Source: VAZQ01 sp036557665 (GTDB taxonomy: Bacteria; Pseudomonadota; Alphaproteobacteria; Rhizobiales; Xanthobacteraceae). Taken from it: DNA of 64,000 nucleotides. The position numbers and the translations under genes were made by a program. The DNA lies in the NCBI GenBank assembly GCA_036557665.1, contig DATBHG010000008.1, positions 7,413 to 71,412 of the forward strand, written 5' to 3'. Numbering within the stretch: position 1 is the first letter of the stretch; the number at the start of each line of letters is the position of its first letter. The notes under the pieces were generated by a model. That model was not told the DNA's origin. It was given only the letters and a program-made list of their open reading frames with translations, and ran no database searches. Positions 1-7,671 of the stretch are shown piece after piece.

Positions 1-44
1 CTGATTCCCGGGCCCGCCGGAGCGACGCATAGAGGAGCAAAACC

Positions 45-545
45 ATGGCTGACAAATCGAATTTTACAGCTGATGAATGGAAACTCCTGCTGGAGAGCGT
101 GACAATGGCGGGTATTGCCGTCAGCGCGGCGGATCCAAGCGGGCTCTGGGGTTTGCTGAAGGAAGGCCTTGCAAGCGGCAGCGAGCTGGTGAAGGCGAAG
201 ATAGGCCCGGGGGCAAATTCGTTGATCAAGGCTGTCGTCGCGGACTTTGAAAGCGCGGAAGGGCGCAAGACTGCGCGTGACGGCTTGAAGGAGAAGCTCC
301 AGGGTCTAAAGCCGGCCGATATTCCAGCCAGATGCATCGAGACATTGCGAGAAGTCGCAGCAGTGGTGGATGCGAAGGCGCCAGCCGATGCATCCGCGTT
401 CAAGGCTTGGCTGCGTCAAATCAGCCAACATGTCGCTGAGGCAGCAACCGAAGGCGGGCTGTTGGGTATCGGCGGCGTGCGGGTGAGCGACGCCGAGAAG
501 GCGACTCTGACAGAGATATCGAGCGCCCTCAGGCTGGCAGCCTGA
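45..545 (+). CDS. Conserved protein of unknown function
   Basis: A 166-residue soluble protein, rich in Ala, Lys and Glu, with no signal peptide and no convincing membrane helix. The ATG at 45 follows a purine-rich GAGGAG ribosome-binding site seven to twelve bases upstream, which supports this start. Predicted structure from reading is mostly helical, with a Gly-rich patch near residues 138-145. I recall similar unannotated proteins in proteobacteria but cannot name a domain. The next gene starts 81 bases downstream on the same strand with its own good RBS, so the two probably form a small transcription unit. The function is unknown. Confidence 0.75.
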   Translation: MADKSNFTADEWKLLLESVTMAGIAVSAADPSGLWGLLKEGLASGSELVKAKIGPGANSLIKAVVADFESAEGRKTARDGLKEKLQGLKPADIPARCIETLREVAAVVDAKAPADASAFKAWLRQISQHVAEAATEGGLLGIGGVRVSDAEKATLTEISSALRLAA

Positions 546-626
546 GGCCGGCGAATATCGGAGCACTGCTCGGACAAGCCGTCAAATGTCATACGAGTTA
601 TCAGGGCAATCACAGGAGAGGTAATC

Positions 627-1109
627 ATGGTGAGCTCCCGCAATGTCAGCCCAATGTCAGGCCCACTGCTCTCAGATGAGGCACGCAAGGCGGTCAATGC
701 TGCATTTGAAGCGGTGTCGAGCTGGCGTACGGACATCGTGAGCAACAGTGAGAAAAACAGCGAAAAGGTCATCGAGAAGATGGCCGTGGCTGCGCAGGCA
801 CTCGGTTGGCCGGAGCAAATTGTCGAGGCTACCCGTGCGCAAATTCAAAGCATGACGAAAATGCAGATCCAAACGGTGGATCAGATAATGGACGCTTGGG
901 AGGAGCAGATAAAGTCGCCGGACCCATCGGCGATGCTGCCAAAGCTAAAGGCACTGCCCGGCGTCGGCTCGATGAGCGATTGGTTCAAACCGGACGGTTT
1001 ACAGATGACGGCGGCGAACCCTCTGGGGTTCTACATGCAATTCGCCGGACAGTGGCAGAAAGCCTGGGCGGATGCGATGGGTTCGTGGCTAAAGGCCGGC
1101 AGGCCGTGA
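627..1109 (+). CDS. Small helical protein, phasin-like
   Basis: A 160-residue protein beginning at an ATG behind AGGAGAGG. It has no signal peptide. The central part (about residues 40-110) is amphipathic helix with regularly placed Met, Gln and Ile, the composition typical of phasins and similar granule-associated proteins. The C-terminal third has several Trp and Phe residues (FAGQWQKAWADAMGSW). Family membership is an inference from composition, not from a diagnostic motif. It follows the unknown gene at 45-545 on the same strand, and the TAXI-type gene converges on it from the right. Confidence 0.7.
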   Translation: MVSSRNVSPMSGPLLSDEARKAVNAAFEAVSSWRTDIVSNSEKNSEKVIEKMAVAAQALGWPEQIVEATRAQIQSMTKMQIQTVDQIMDAWEEQIKSPDPSAMLPKLKALPGVGSMSDWFKPDGLQMTAANPLGFYMQFAGQWQKAWADAMGSWLKAGRP

Positions 1110-1212
1110 TCGGCCGAATCCCGGCTTCGCTCGGGAAAACGCGGCTCAACAGGAAACGGTAAGTCGAGCAAGCGCCGGCTGCGAGTGCGTCGCGCCGGCT
1201 CTACGCGGCGTC

Positions 1213-2691
1213 TCACGGTCCTCGAGGGTGTGCCTTCAATCTGCTGGATTTTGGGCCGGACGCTGTCGGGCCCGGCGGCCGCTGGAGCAATGCTCCCACA
1301 GTGGTTGTCGCTTCGTCTATCAAGGCTTGCTGGTAGCGATAGAACATTTCGTCCCCCATAGGGGTGACGAAAGAATTGGTCTGGCGCTGACAACGGGCAC
1401 GCAGCTCCACTAACCGGTCCATGATCGCCCCGGCAGCAGTGCGCTTCTCCGAGCCGGCCATCTTGCCCTCTGCCGGAAGCTCGCGGATTTGTGCGTGCGT
1501 AAGCTTCGGATCGACAAGTCCCTTGAGTGCTGTCTCGAGCTTCTCGCGTGCGGCGTCGATCCGCCAAAGACGGTATCGGCTGAATGCTTTCAATCCATTG
1601 AAAAGAACTGTCGCGGCCATGAAAAGGTAGACCCAGTATGCCGGCGACATGAGATTCACCAGCCACGGGAAGTATCGATCGGCCATCTCGGGCTCACCGC
1701 TGAGAAAGAACTGATGAGCCGAAGGCGCCAGGGTCAACGCGGTGGCGGAGCTCGTGGAGATCGGGGGATTGCTGCGGATGAAACCCGGAAGCTCCGCCGC
1801 TACCAGCATGAGAAGCGCGACGCGGTCGGCCCGCTGCGCGCACGGACTGGAGACCAGTAAAGTTCCAACCTGCGCAATCTGCTTGTCCGCTGCAGGAATT
1901 GAGCGCACCAAATCATAACGCCCTGCCGGGATACGGCCGAGACTAAGCCACGGGTAGCGCGCGATCAGGCCCTGGAGATCCTGGGGCGACACGATATCCA
2001 GGTCATAGCGACGCATGACGTCGCGTAGAAATTCGGCGTCCTCGTCCATGACGAAAGCGGCCAGGTCAAGCTTACCCTCCGCTACCAGTTGCGCCTGGTC
2101 CTGCAATTCATGGTTGGACAGACGGGCATTGAGCTCCCGCAGGTCTGCGCCATCGAAAAGCTGGCGCATAAGGTAAGTCGTCCCGGAGCCTTCCGGGCCG
2201 ATCCCGATGGATTTCCCGCGCAAGTCGGAAAAGTTGTGAAAAGTGTTGCCTTGTCTGCCGAGCAGCAGCAGGGCCTCCGGCCGAGGGAGCCGACCAAGCA
2301 GCTCGAGCCGGGCATCGGCGGGAACAGGAGTGCCGTCCTGGATGAGGGCGAACATCTCGGCACAGTGTCCCCCTCGAGCAGCGAGGCGGTTGACGTTCGC
2401 GATTGAACCTTCGGTTGGTATGACCTCGAGCCTGCCGTGCTCTCGTTTGGCGCGGTCAGCCAAGCGCGTAGCCAACGCGTAATACTGGCCTCCTTGCGAC
2501 CCCGTCAGAATCGATGCGTGCAGGTAGCCGTAGTCGTAAGCTATGCCGAAGCCTGCAGCAAACGCTGCGACACCCGCAGCCGCGATCAGGATAAGCAAGA
2601 CGCGAACAAATGCCTTGCCGAGCCAAGCAACGGCGGAGGCCGCAATCGGGCTTCTCGAATGCATTACCAAGGCACTACCTTCCGTCGACAT
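1213..2691 (-). CDS. Membrane-anchored TAXI-family solute-binding protein
   Basis: A 492-residue protein with the TAXI (TRAP-transporter-associated, immunogenic protein) solute-binding fold from about residue 55 to 330. Clues are the TGSQGGQYYALA and TEGSIANVNRLA segments and the DLRGKSIGIGPEGSGT motif. Unlike ordinary TAXI binding proteins it has an N-terminal membrane anchor (about 24-47), a second hydrophobic helix (about 350-372) and a charged cytoplasmic-looking tail of about 110 residues. No TRAP membrane subunit (DctQM-like) is nearby. It may be a sensor or a tethered binding protein rather than a free periplasmic one. A second Met at 2664 is an alternative start. Confidence 0.8.
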   Translation of the reverse strand: MSTEGSALVMHSRSPIAASAVAWLGKAFVRVLLILIAAAGVAAFAAGFGIAYDYGYLHASILTGSQGGQYYALATRLADRAKREHGRLEVIPTEGSIANVNRLAARGGHCAEMFALIQDGTPVPADARLELLGRLPRPEALLLLGRQGNTFHNFSDLRGKSIGIGPEGSGTTYLMRQLFDGADLRELNARLSNHELQDQAQLVAEGKLDLAAFVMDEDAEFLRDVMRRYDLDIVSPQDLQGLIARYPWLSLGRIPAGRYDLVRSIPAADKQIAQVGTLLVSSPCAQRADRVALLMLVAAELPGFIRSNPPISTSSATALTLAPSAHQFFLSGEPEMADRYFPWLVNLMSPAYWVYLFMAATVLFNGLKAFSRYRLWRIDAAREKLETALKGLVDPKLTHAQIRELPAEGKMAGSEKRTAAGAIMDRLVELRARCQRQTNSFVTPMGDEMFYRYQQALIDEATTTVGALLQRPPGPTASGPKSSRLKAHPRGP

Positions 2692-3120
2692 CCGGAGCCG
2701 GCGAATTCCTGGAGTATCGAGGACTGCTTGCTCAACATTTCACCAGCCTCGATCGCGTCGCCGACGAGGTGATCGGACAGGATCGACGATTGCCGGCTGA
2801 TAGCACGGACCCGAAGTGATGTCCGGTGCCCTTGATGATTGCCTATGCACGAGGGAGAGCCTCGATGAAGGCCACATGGAGAAAGCCTCATGCGTCTGCT
2901 ACCGCGCCATCAGCAAGGAATACGAGCGTCTGATGAACAGCCCGTGAGGCTGCAGCTTCCGCCCCAGGAGGCACAAGCGCACCGAGATCGATGCTTGCAA
3001 AGTCCTCGGATACCCGCTGACTGAACCCGGCCAATTCGATATCCTCCAGCGCGTGCTCGGTGGCGCAAGCTGATTGCTGCGTTCCAGACTTACCGACCGC
3101 ATCTGTCAAGAGAGGCAAGC
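2692..3120. other. Intergenic region between divergent genes
   Basis: About 430 bases between the start of the TAXI gene (leftward) and the start of the exported protein (rightward). It must hold the promoters of both. Apart from the doubtful 42-codon frame at 2819 I see no repeat, RNA gene or clear operator. Confidence 0.5.
2819..2947 (+). CDS. Possible 42-residue Cys-containing small protein
   Basis: A short open frame from ATG 2819 to TGA 2945-2947 encodes 42 residues with four cysteines (two C-x2-C/C-x-C style pairs) and a charged C-terminal helix ending ERLMNSP. It lies in the gap between the divergent TAXI gene and the exported protein at 3121. There is no strong ribosome-binding site. 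It could be a relic or chance; I list it because nothing else explains this gap. Confidence 0.2.
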   Translation: MSGALDDCLCTRESLDEGHMEKASCVCYRAISKEYERLMNSP

Positions 3121-3522
3121 ATGGATTTCCCGATGAAAGGCCTGATGTATTCGCTGATCGCCGCCACTCTGGCATCGGAGCCCGCAATCAGCGCCGATGC
3201 CCCCAAGCTACTCGGGACATGGACCGGAGAGAGAGACCGGATCGCCAAAGTCGAGGGACGACGCGGTGGGCTCGCCACCCTCGTCATAACGGAGCAACAG
3301 GGCAACATCTTTGCCGGGCGTTTGAAACGCTCAAATCCGACCGGAGATGAGGAGGAGCCGTTGTGGGGGGCGTTCAGCCCGGGCGGTGAGCTGATGATGG
3401 GCTCGGACGACGAAGGATTTTACATCTTCCGACTCATCGACCAGAACACCTTGGACTACTGTTATAGCGAGTCCCGCCCTTCTCCGCGCTCTGTATGTGC
3501 GAGGCTCGTCCGGCAACCCTGA
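3121..3522 (+). CDS. Small exported protein of unknown function
   Basis: A 133-residue protein with an N-terminal hydrophobic signal (about residues 5-25, ending near ISADA). The mature part starts with KLLGTWTGERDRI and looks like a small beta-rich periplasmic domain. The ATG at 3121 follows AGAGG at good spacing. The mature domain has a Cys pair near the C terminus (one in DYCYSE, one in SVCARL) that could form a disulphide after export. The fold resembles small lipocalin-like or META-like barrels in style, but I cannot assign a family. It sits alone between the TAXI gene and fdrA. Confidence 0.7.
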   Translation: MDFPMKGLMYSLIAATLASEPAISADAPKLLGTWTGERDRIAKVEGRRGGLATLVITEQQGNIFAGRLKRSNPTGDEEEPLWGAFSPGGELMMGSDDEGFYIFRLIDQNTLDYCYSESRPSPRSVCARLVRQP

Positions 3523-3622
3523 TGGTACCTCTCTTGGCCGGCCATTCTCGTATGCAATATCGTATTCAAATCGGCCATCTGAAAATTGAATCGAGATGCA
3601 CAGCAGACAGGCGCGGGGCCCG

Positions 3623-5164
3623 ATGATGGCGAGAGCGGTCCGGGTTGTCCCCGATCAGTACCGGGATTCTATTGCGCTGATGCACCTCTCGGCCATTCTC
3701 GCGAAGCTCCCGGGAGTGACGCAGGCGTTCGCGCTGATGGGATCGCCGAGCAATCTGGCGCTGCTGCGGGAGGCAAAGCTCGATAACGGCACGATCGAGG
3801 CCGGGTTGAACGATCTGGTCATTGTGATTGCGGGAACGACCGATGCACAGGTCGCCGATGCCATGGAGGTGGCGCGGCAGACGCTGGAAGAGCGCCCAGC
3901 CTCCGGCACAGAAGGCACGCTGTCCGTCGAGATGCCGGCGCGAAGCTCGGCAATGGCGCTGGCAAGAGAGCCGCGTGCCAACCTTGCGCTCGTGTCGACG
4001 CCGGGCGACTACGCCGCCGCCGAGGCAGAGAAGGCATTGCGCCTTGGCCTCAACGTCATGCTTTTCAGCGACAACATCCCGCTCGCCGATGAGATCGCCC
4101 TCAAGCGTCTCGCGCGCGAGCGCCGGCTGCTCGTGATGGGACCGGATTGCGGAACTGCCATCATCAACGGCGTCCCGCTCGCATTCGCCAATGTCGTACG
4201 GCGCGGCGACATCGGCTGCGTTGCCGCCTCCGGCACCGGGCTGCAGCAGGTGACCTGCCTGATCGACCGGCTGGGCGCCGGCGTATCGCAGGCAGTCGGC
4301 ACCGGCGGCCGCGACCTCTCGGCGGAGGTCGGCGGCATCTCCATGCTCGAGGGCATTGCGGCGCTCGCCGATGACGCCAATACCAAAGTGATTGTCCTTA
4401 TCTCAAAGCCGCCGTCGCCGGAGGTCGGCGAGGCCGTGCTCGAGGCGGCGGGCCGGACTGGAAAGCCGATCGTTGTCAATTTTCTTGGCGCGGATCCCCG
4501 TGCCATCGAGGCTCCCAACCTGCACCCGGCGACGACGCTCGAGGACGCGGCGCGTGCTGCGGTCGCGCTGCGAAACGGGCAGCGGCCCTCCCCGCACGAT
4601 CGCGGGCAGCAGCAGCCACGCCCGGCCGTCCCGAAGCTCGGCAATGGTCGCCGCTACGTACGCGGCCTCTACAGCGGAGGAACATTCTGCTATGAGGCAT
4701 CGCTTCTCCTCACGCATACGCTGGGCAAGGTGCAATCGAACGCGCCTGTCGATCCGCGCGACCATCTCGATGACGTGTGGGTTGCGCGCGGTCACACCAT
4801 CATCGACCTGGGTGACGACGTCTTCACCCGCGGCCGACCCCATCCGATGATCGATCATCGACTTCGCAATGAGCGCCTTGCTCGCGAGGCCGCTGATCCC
4901 GAGGTGGGCGTCATTCTCTTCGACGTCGTGCTGGGCTACGGCTCGCATCCGGACCCGGCGGAAGAAATGGCCGCGGCTCTCAACGAGGCCCGGGCCAAGG
5001 CGCCCGACCTCATCTTTGTCGGATTCGTCTGCGGCACCGAGCAGGACCCGCAGGGACTGGCGCGGCAGGAAGCGCGGCTGCGTGCGGCAGGCGTCGTGCT
5101 TGCCGACTGCAATGCTGCGGCCGTGCGGCTCACCGCCTCGATCCTGACGAAAGATGCGCGATGA
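3623..5164 (+). CDS. fdrA: FdrA/AllF family protein, oxamate carbamoyltransferase-type subunit
   Basis: A 513-residue FdrA-family protein, related to the alpha chain of succinyl-CoA synthetase. The CoA-ligase-like core shows GPDCGTAIINGVP, a Gly-rich SGTGLQQVTCL segment and GTGGRDLSAEVGG, followed by a second lobe from about residue 340. In E. coli FdrA (AllF), YlbE (AllG) and YlbF (AllH) together make oxamic transcarbamylase, which acts at the end of allantoin breakdown. Here fdrA is followed by an AllG homologue with a 4-base ATGA overlap, so the two are translationally coupled. An in-frame ATG at 3596 would add nine residues; I prefer 3623 because the conserved part starts there. The substrate is inferred from family only. 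Confidence 0.85.
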   Translation: MMARAVRVVPDQYRDSIALMHLSAILAKLPGVTQAFALMGSPSNLALLREAKLDNGTIEAGLNDLVIVIAGTTDAQVADAMEVARQTLEERPASGTEGTLSVEMPARSSAMALAREPRANLALVSTPGDYAAAEAEKALRLGLNVMLFSDNIPLADEIALKRLARERRLLVMGPDCGTAIINGVPLAFANVVRRGDIGCVAASGTGLQQVTCLIDRLGAGVSQAVGTGGRDLSAEVGGISMLEGIAALADDANTKVIVLISKPPSPEVGEAVLEAAGRTGKPIVVNFLGADPRAIEAPNLHPATTLEDAARAAVALRNGQRPSPHDRGQQQPRPAVPKLGNGRRYVRGLYSGGTFCYEASLLLTHTLGKVQSNAPVDPRDHLDDVWVARGHTIIDLGDDVFTRGRPHPMIDHRLRNERLAREAADPEVGVILFDVVLGYGSHPDPAEEMAAALNEARAKAPDLIFVGFVCGTEQDPQGLARQEARLRAAGVVLADCNAAAVRLTASILTKDAR

Positions 5165-6567
5165 GCAATCTCTTCCAGGGCAAGCTGCGCGTCATCAATG
5201 TAGGTCTTGCCTCCTTCGCAGAGACCATCGCCGGCAGCGACGGAGAGGCGGTGCAGGTGGACTGGGCGCCGCCGGGAACCGGGCGGGTTCTCGAGGCTCA
5301 GGTCCTCGCCCGCCTTGCGGCGCTTCCCGAGATTGCCGCTGCCAACGAGCGGGCCTTCACCGCCTACACCGAGGCTCGCCCGGTGCTCGCCGGGATAGGC
5401 TTGGCCCGCGATTCGATTCCGGGCATGCGCGAGCGCAGCATTCTTCATGCAGGTCCGCCGATTGCGTGGAGCAGGATGTGCGGTCCCATGCAGGGGGCCG
5501 TCATCGGGGCCATTCTTTATGAAGGTTGGGCCGCCAATCCCGAGGCGGCAAGGACCCTGGCCTCCGAAGGCAGGATCAGCTTCGCGCCTTGCCACGACCA
5601 CGCGGCGGTCGGTCCGATGGCGGGCATCATCAGTCCCAGCATGCCGGTGTGGATCGTACGCAACGCGAACGGCGGCAATGTTGCCTTCAGCAACCTCAAC
5701 GAGGGTCTCGGCAAGGTTCTTCGTTTCGGCGCCAACAGCCGCGAGGTCATTGACCGCCTCAAGTGGATGGCCACCGTGCTTGCCCCAACGCTGGCGCAGG
5801 CGTTCGAGGCGCTCGGCGAGATCGAGCTCAAGCCGCTGATCGCCCAGGCGCTGCACATGGGCGACGAGGTGCACAACCGCAATGCCGCGGCCTCGAGCCT
5901 GCTGCTCAAACGGCTGGTGCCGGCCATGCTTCGCTCGGGAGCGGCCGCAGCCGACGTCGCGGCGGCGGTCGAGTTCATCGCCGGCAACGACCATTTTTTT
6001 CTCAACATCTCCATGGCCTGCGCGAAAGCGATGCTCGACGCCGCGCATCGGGTCAGCCGCAGCAGCATGGTCACGGCGATGTGCCGCAACGGCGTCGAGT
6101 TCGGCATCCGCGTGAGCGGCACCGGAAGCCGCTGGTTCACCGCGCCGGCGCCGCGGGTCGAAGGCCTCTATTTCCCCGGCTACAGCATCGAGGACGCGGC
6201 AGGCGATCTCGGCGACAGCGCGATCACGGAGACCGCCGGCCTCGGCGGCTTTGCGATGGCCGCGGCGCCCGCCATCGTCAAGTTCGTCGGCGGCAGCTCG
6301 AGCGATGCCGTCGCCAATACGCTGACCATGCGCCACATTACCATCGGCGCGAACAATGCCTTCACGCTCGCCGCTTTGGATTTCTCAGGCACACCCGCCG
6401 GCATCGACATCATCAAGGTGGTCGATACGCGCATCCTGCCGGTCATCAATACGGGCATAGCCCACCGCGAGCCGGGAGTCGGACAGATCGGCGCCGGCGT
6501 GACCCGGGCGCCGATGGCCTGCTTTGCCGCGGCGCTCCTGGAATTCGGCAAAGAGCTTGAACATTGA
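5161..6567 (+). CDS. DUF1116 protein, AllG/YlbE-like
   Basis: A 468-residue DUF1116-family protein, the partner of FdrA in the oxamate carbamoyltransferase complex of enterobacteria (YlbE/AllG). Family-typical stretches include RERSILHAGPPIAW, the CHDHAAVGPMAG segment, MGDEVHNRNAAAS and GNDHFFLNISMA. The start overlaps the stop of fdrA (ATGA), so expression is coupled. No AllH (YlbF, DUF2877) reading frame follows, and there is no carbamate kinase, so the complex here is either two-subunit, has its third part elsewhere, or does a related reaction. A GC-rich hairpin lies immediately after the stop. Confidence is high for the family and moderate for the reaction. Confidence 0.85.
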   Translation: MSNLFQGKLRVINVGLASFAETIAGSDGEAVQVDWAPPGTGRVLEAQVLARLAALPEIAAANERAFTAYTEARPVLAGIGLARDSIPGMRERSILHAGPPIAWSRMCGPMQGAVIGAILYEGWAANPEAARTLASEGRISFAPCHDHAAVGPMAGIISPSMPVWIVRNANGGNVAFSNLNEGLGKVLRFGANSREVIDRLKWMATVLAPTLAQAFEALGEIELKPLIAQALHMGDEVHNRNAAASSLLLKRLVPAMLRSGAAAADVAAAVEFIAGNDHFFLNISMACAKAMLDAAHRVSRSSMVTAMCRNGVEFGIRVSGTGSRWFTAPAPRVEGLYFPGYSIEDAAGDLGDSAITETAGLGGFAMAAAPAIVKFVGGSSSDAVANTLTMRHITIGANNAFTLAALDFSGTPAGIDIIKVVDTRILPVINTGIAHREPGVGQIGAGVTRAPMACFAAALLEFGKELEH

Positions 6568-6592
6568 AGGGCGGACGCTGGCGCCCGCCCTT
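6567..6592 (+). terminator. Hairpin after the fdrA-allG pair
   Basis: Arms AAGGGCGG (6567-6574) and CCGCCCTT (6585-6592) pair perfectly over eight bases with a 10-base loop that can itself pair. It lies at the stop codon of the DUF1116 gene. There is no U-tract, so termination may be weak or factor-dependent. Confidence 0.5.
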
Positions 6593-6628
6593 ACGAAGTC
6601 GAGATTACACGGCAGGAGAGCGCGGTTT

Positions 6629-7081
6629 TTACCACATTGGAATCAAACCCGGCACACTCGGTGAATTCGAGTGCTTCACGCCAAGAGGGCGTAGCTCAAG
6701 GTCTCCGGCATTCGACTCTGCTCCGGTCACGATCAACCATCCGGCTACAGCGGTTGTGGCGGCGAGCGACCCTATGACCGCCGCGAGCCTCATCGCCAGG
6801 GGTGCGAGCCTCATCGGCAGCTTCATCTGATATGCCCGGCAGGCGTTAGTTTCGCTTGGATCGCTTCTCATATGCAATACCTGCCATAGCCGCCAACCGT
6901 TCATCGGCAGCAAGATCACATGCAGCACCAGAACAGGAATTAAGCCCAGAGCCACTCCGTAAGCTATGAAGGCAATATTGCTGCATATCGCGACAATGCG
7001 CAGCTGAACCATGTTCTTCATTGCGAAGGCGCCGAGCACCAAGGCAGAGGCCAGGTAGCCGATTGTATCGCAGTAAGGCAT
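6629..7081 (-). CDS. Small integral membrane protein (YgjV-like N-terminal module)
   Basis: A 150-residue protein whose first 75 residues form three membrane helices with a pattern (IGYLASALVLGAFAMKNM... LRIVAICSNIAFIAYG... VLHVILLPMNGWRLWQ) that I recognise from rhizobial membrane proteins. In those the same module is followed by a cyclic-nucleotide-binding domain. That domain is absent here. Instead there is one more hydrophobic helix (about 100-118) and a short tail. The gene converges on the fdrA operon. Loss of the usual C-terminal domain and its place beside pseudogenes suggest a truncated relative; it may still make a small membrane protein. Confidence 0.6.
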   Translation of the reverse strand: MPYCDTIGYLASALVLGAFAMKNMVQLRIVAICSNIAFIAYGVALGLIPVLVLHVILLPMNGWRLWQVLHMRSDPSETNACRAYQMKLPMRLAPLAMRLAAVIGSLAATTAVAGWLIVTGAESNAGDLELRPLGVKHSNSPSVPGLIPMW

Positions 7082-7130
7082 GGCCGACTTCTTGCGCTTT
7101 CAGGATATACTTGTTTGCGTGAGAATCGCG

Positions 7131-7334
7131 CTACGAGCTCTCGATCAGTGCACCTTGACGCGCAGTTTCGGCAGGTAACTGTCGGTCGGAACGCACAAGG
7201 TATCGGGCAATTTCATCCTCGGCCTTTCGTATCCTTCCTTCCATGACTCTCTCCAGAAAGGCCCGGCAGATTGAACGGCGGCCCTGATCGAATGGGCCTG
7301 CGATCCGCGGAGACAAGAAGTCACTGATTGTCAT
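7131..7334 (-). CDS. Short protein of unknown function
   Basis: A 67-residue charged helical protein. The start is set at the ATG at 7334 because GGAAG lies six bases upstream; the frame stays open further upstream but without an RBS. Residues about 20-50 (CRAFLERVMEGRIRKAEDEIARYL) form a strongly amphipathic helix. I recall similar short proteins in Bradyrhizobium relatives without known function. It is encoded just after the start of the membrane protein gene at 6629-7081 on the same strand. Confidence 0.5.
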   Translation of the reverse strand: MTISDFLSPRIAGPFDQGRRSICRAFLERVMEGRIRKAEDEIARYLVRSDRQLPAETARQGALIESS

Positions 7335-7410
7335 GGCGATCTTCCGTGAGCCAGCGAACGCTAGCGCGGCCATCGCCTTCAGAATGTGATGAGCATCACA
7401 AAAAATGTTT

Positions 7411-7430
7411 TTTTGCCTGATCCGGCAAAA
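7411..7430. promoter_or_regulatory. Inverted repeat upstream of the 67-residue gene
   Basis: TTTTGCC and GGCAAAA are perfect 7-base arms around a 6-base centre, about 75 bases upstream of the minus-strand gene and within T-rich/A-rich DNA. It could be an operator for that gene or a terminator relic. No regulator can be named. Confidence 0.3.
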
Positions 7431-7492
7431 GTGTGAGCTCGGCGACACTCAAGCCCGTCGAGCACGAGGGTGCCTAAAAGGATACCTTCGAA

Positions 7493-7618
7493 TTGAGGAC
7501 CGGCGGCAGCAAGCGCAAGTCGGCAATGGGCTTCCACTACCATCCGAGCGTATCGAGCAGTGGCATCGACGCCGTCGCAGCCTATCTGCTTCAGCGCCCG
7601 CGAAGGGGCGTCGATTGA
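7493..7618 (+). pseudogene. C-terminal remnant of a dihaem cytochrome c
   Basis: Read in the frame that ends at TGA 7616-7618, this stretch gives GSKRKSAMGFHYHPSV, then a Ser-rich turn and IDAVAAYL. It matches the C terminus of the intact cytochrome c gene at 62908-63765 (GSKLKPPMGFHYYSTV ... VDAVVAYL), including the MGFHY segment likely to carry the distal haem ligand. No haem-binding CxxCH motif or upstream part of the gene is present, and there is no start codon with an RBS. I therefore read it as the leftover 3' end of a deleted cytochrome gene. It lies directly upstream of the frameshifted binding protein. Confidence 0.55.
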
Positions 7619-7671
7619 ACAGCGGGGCTGACGAGCTACTCGAAAGTGGATATGCTGCCCATCAGATGCTC

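Noticed and set aside
1213..2691. Complete TRAP-TAXI transporter
   Set aside because: No fused DctQM-type membrane gene lies on either side.
2888..3187. 99-codon minus-strand frame over the start of the exported protein at 3121
   Set aside because: Overlaps a better-supported gene with RBS and signal peptide.
4936..6336. 466-codon minus-strand open frame opposite the DUF1116 gene
   Set aside because: Antisense shadow with biased composition and no recognisable motif.
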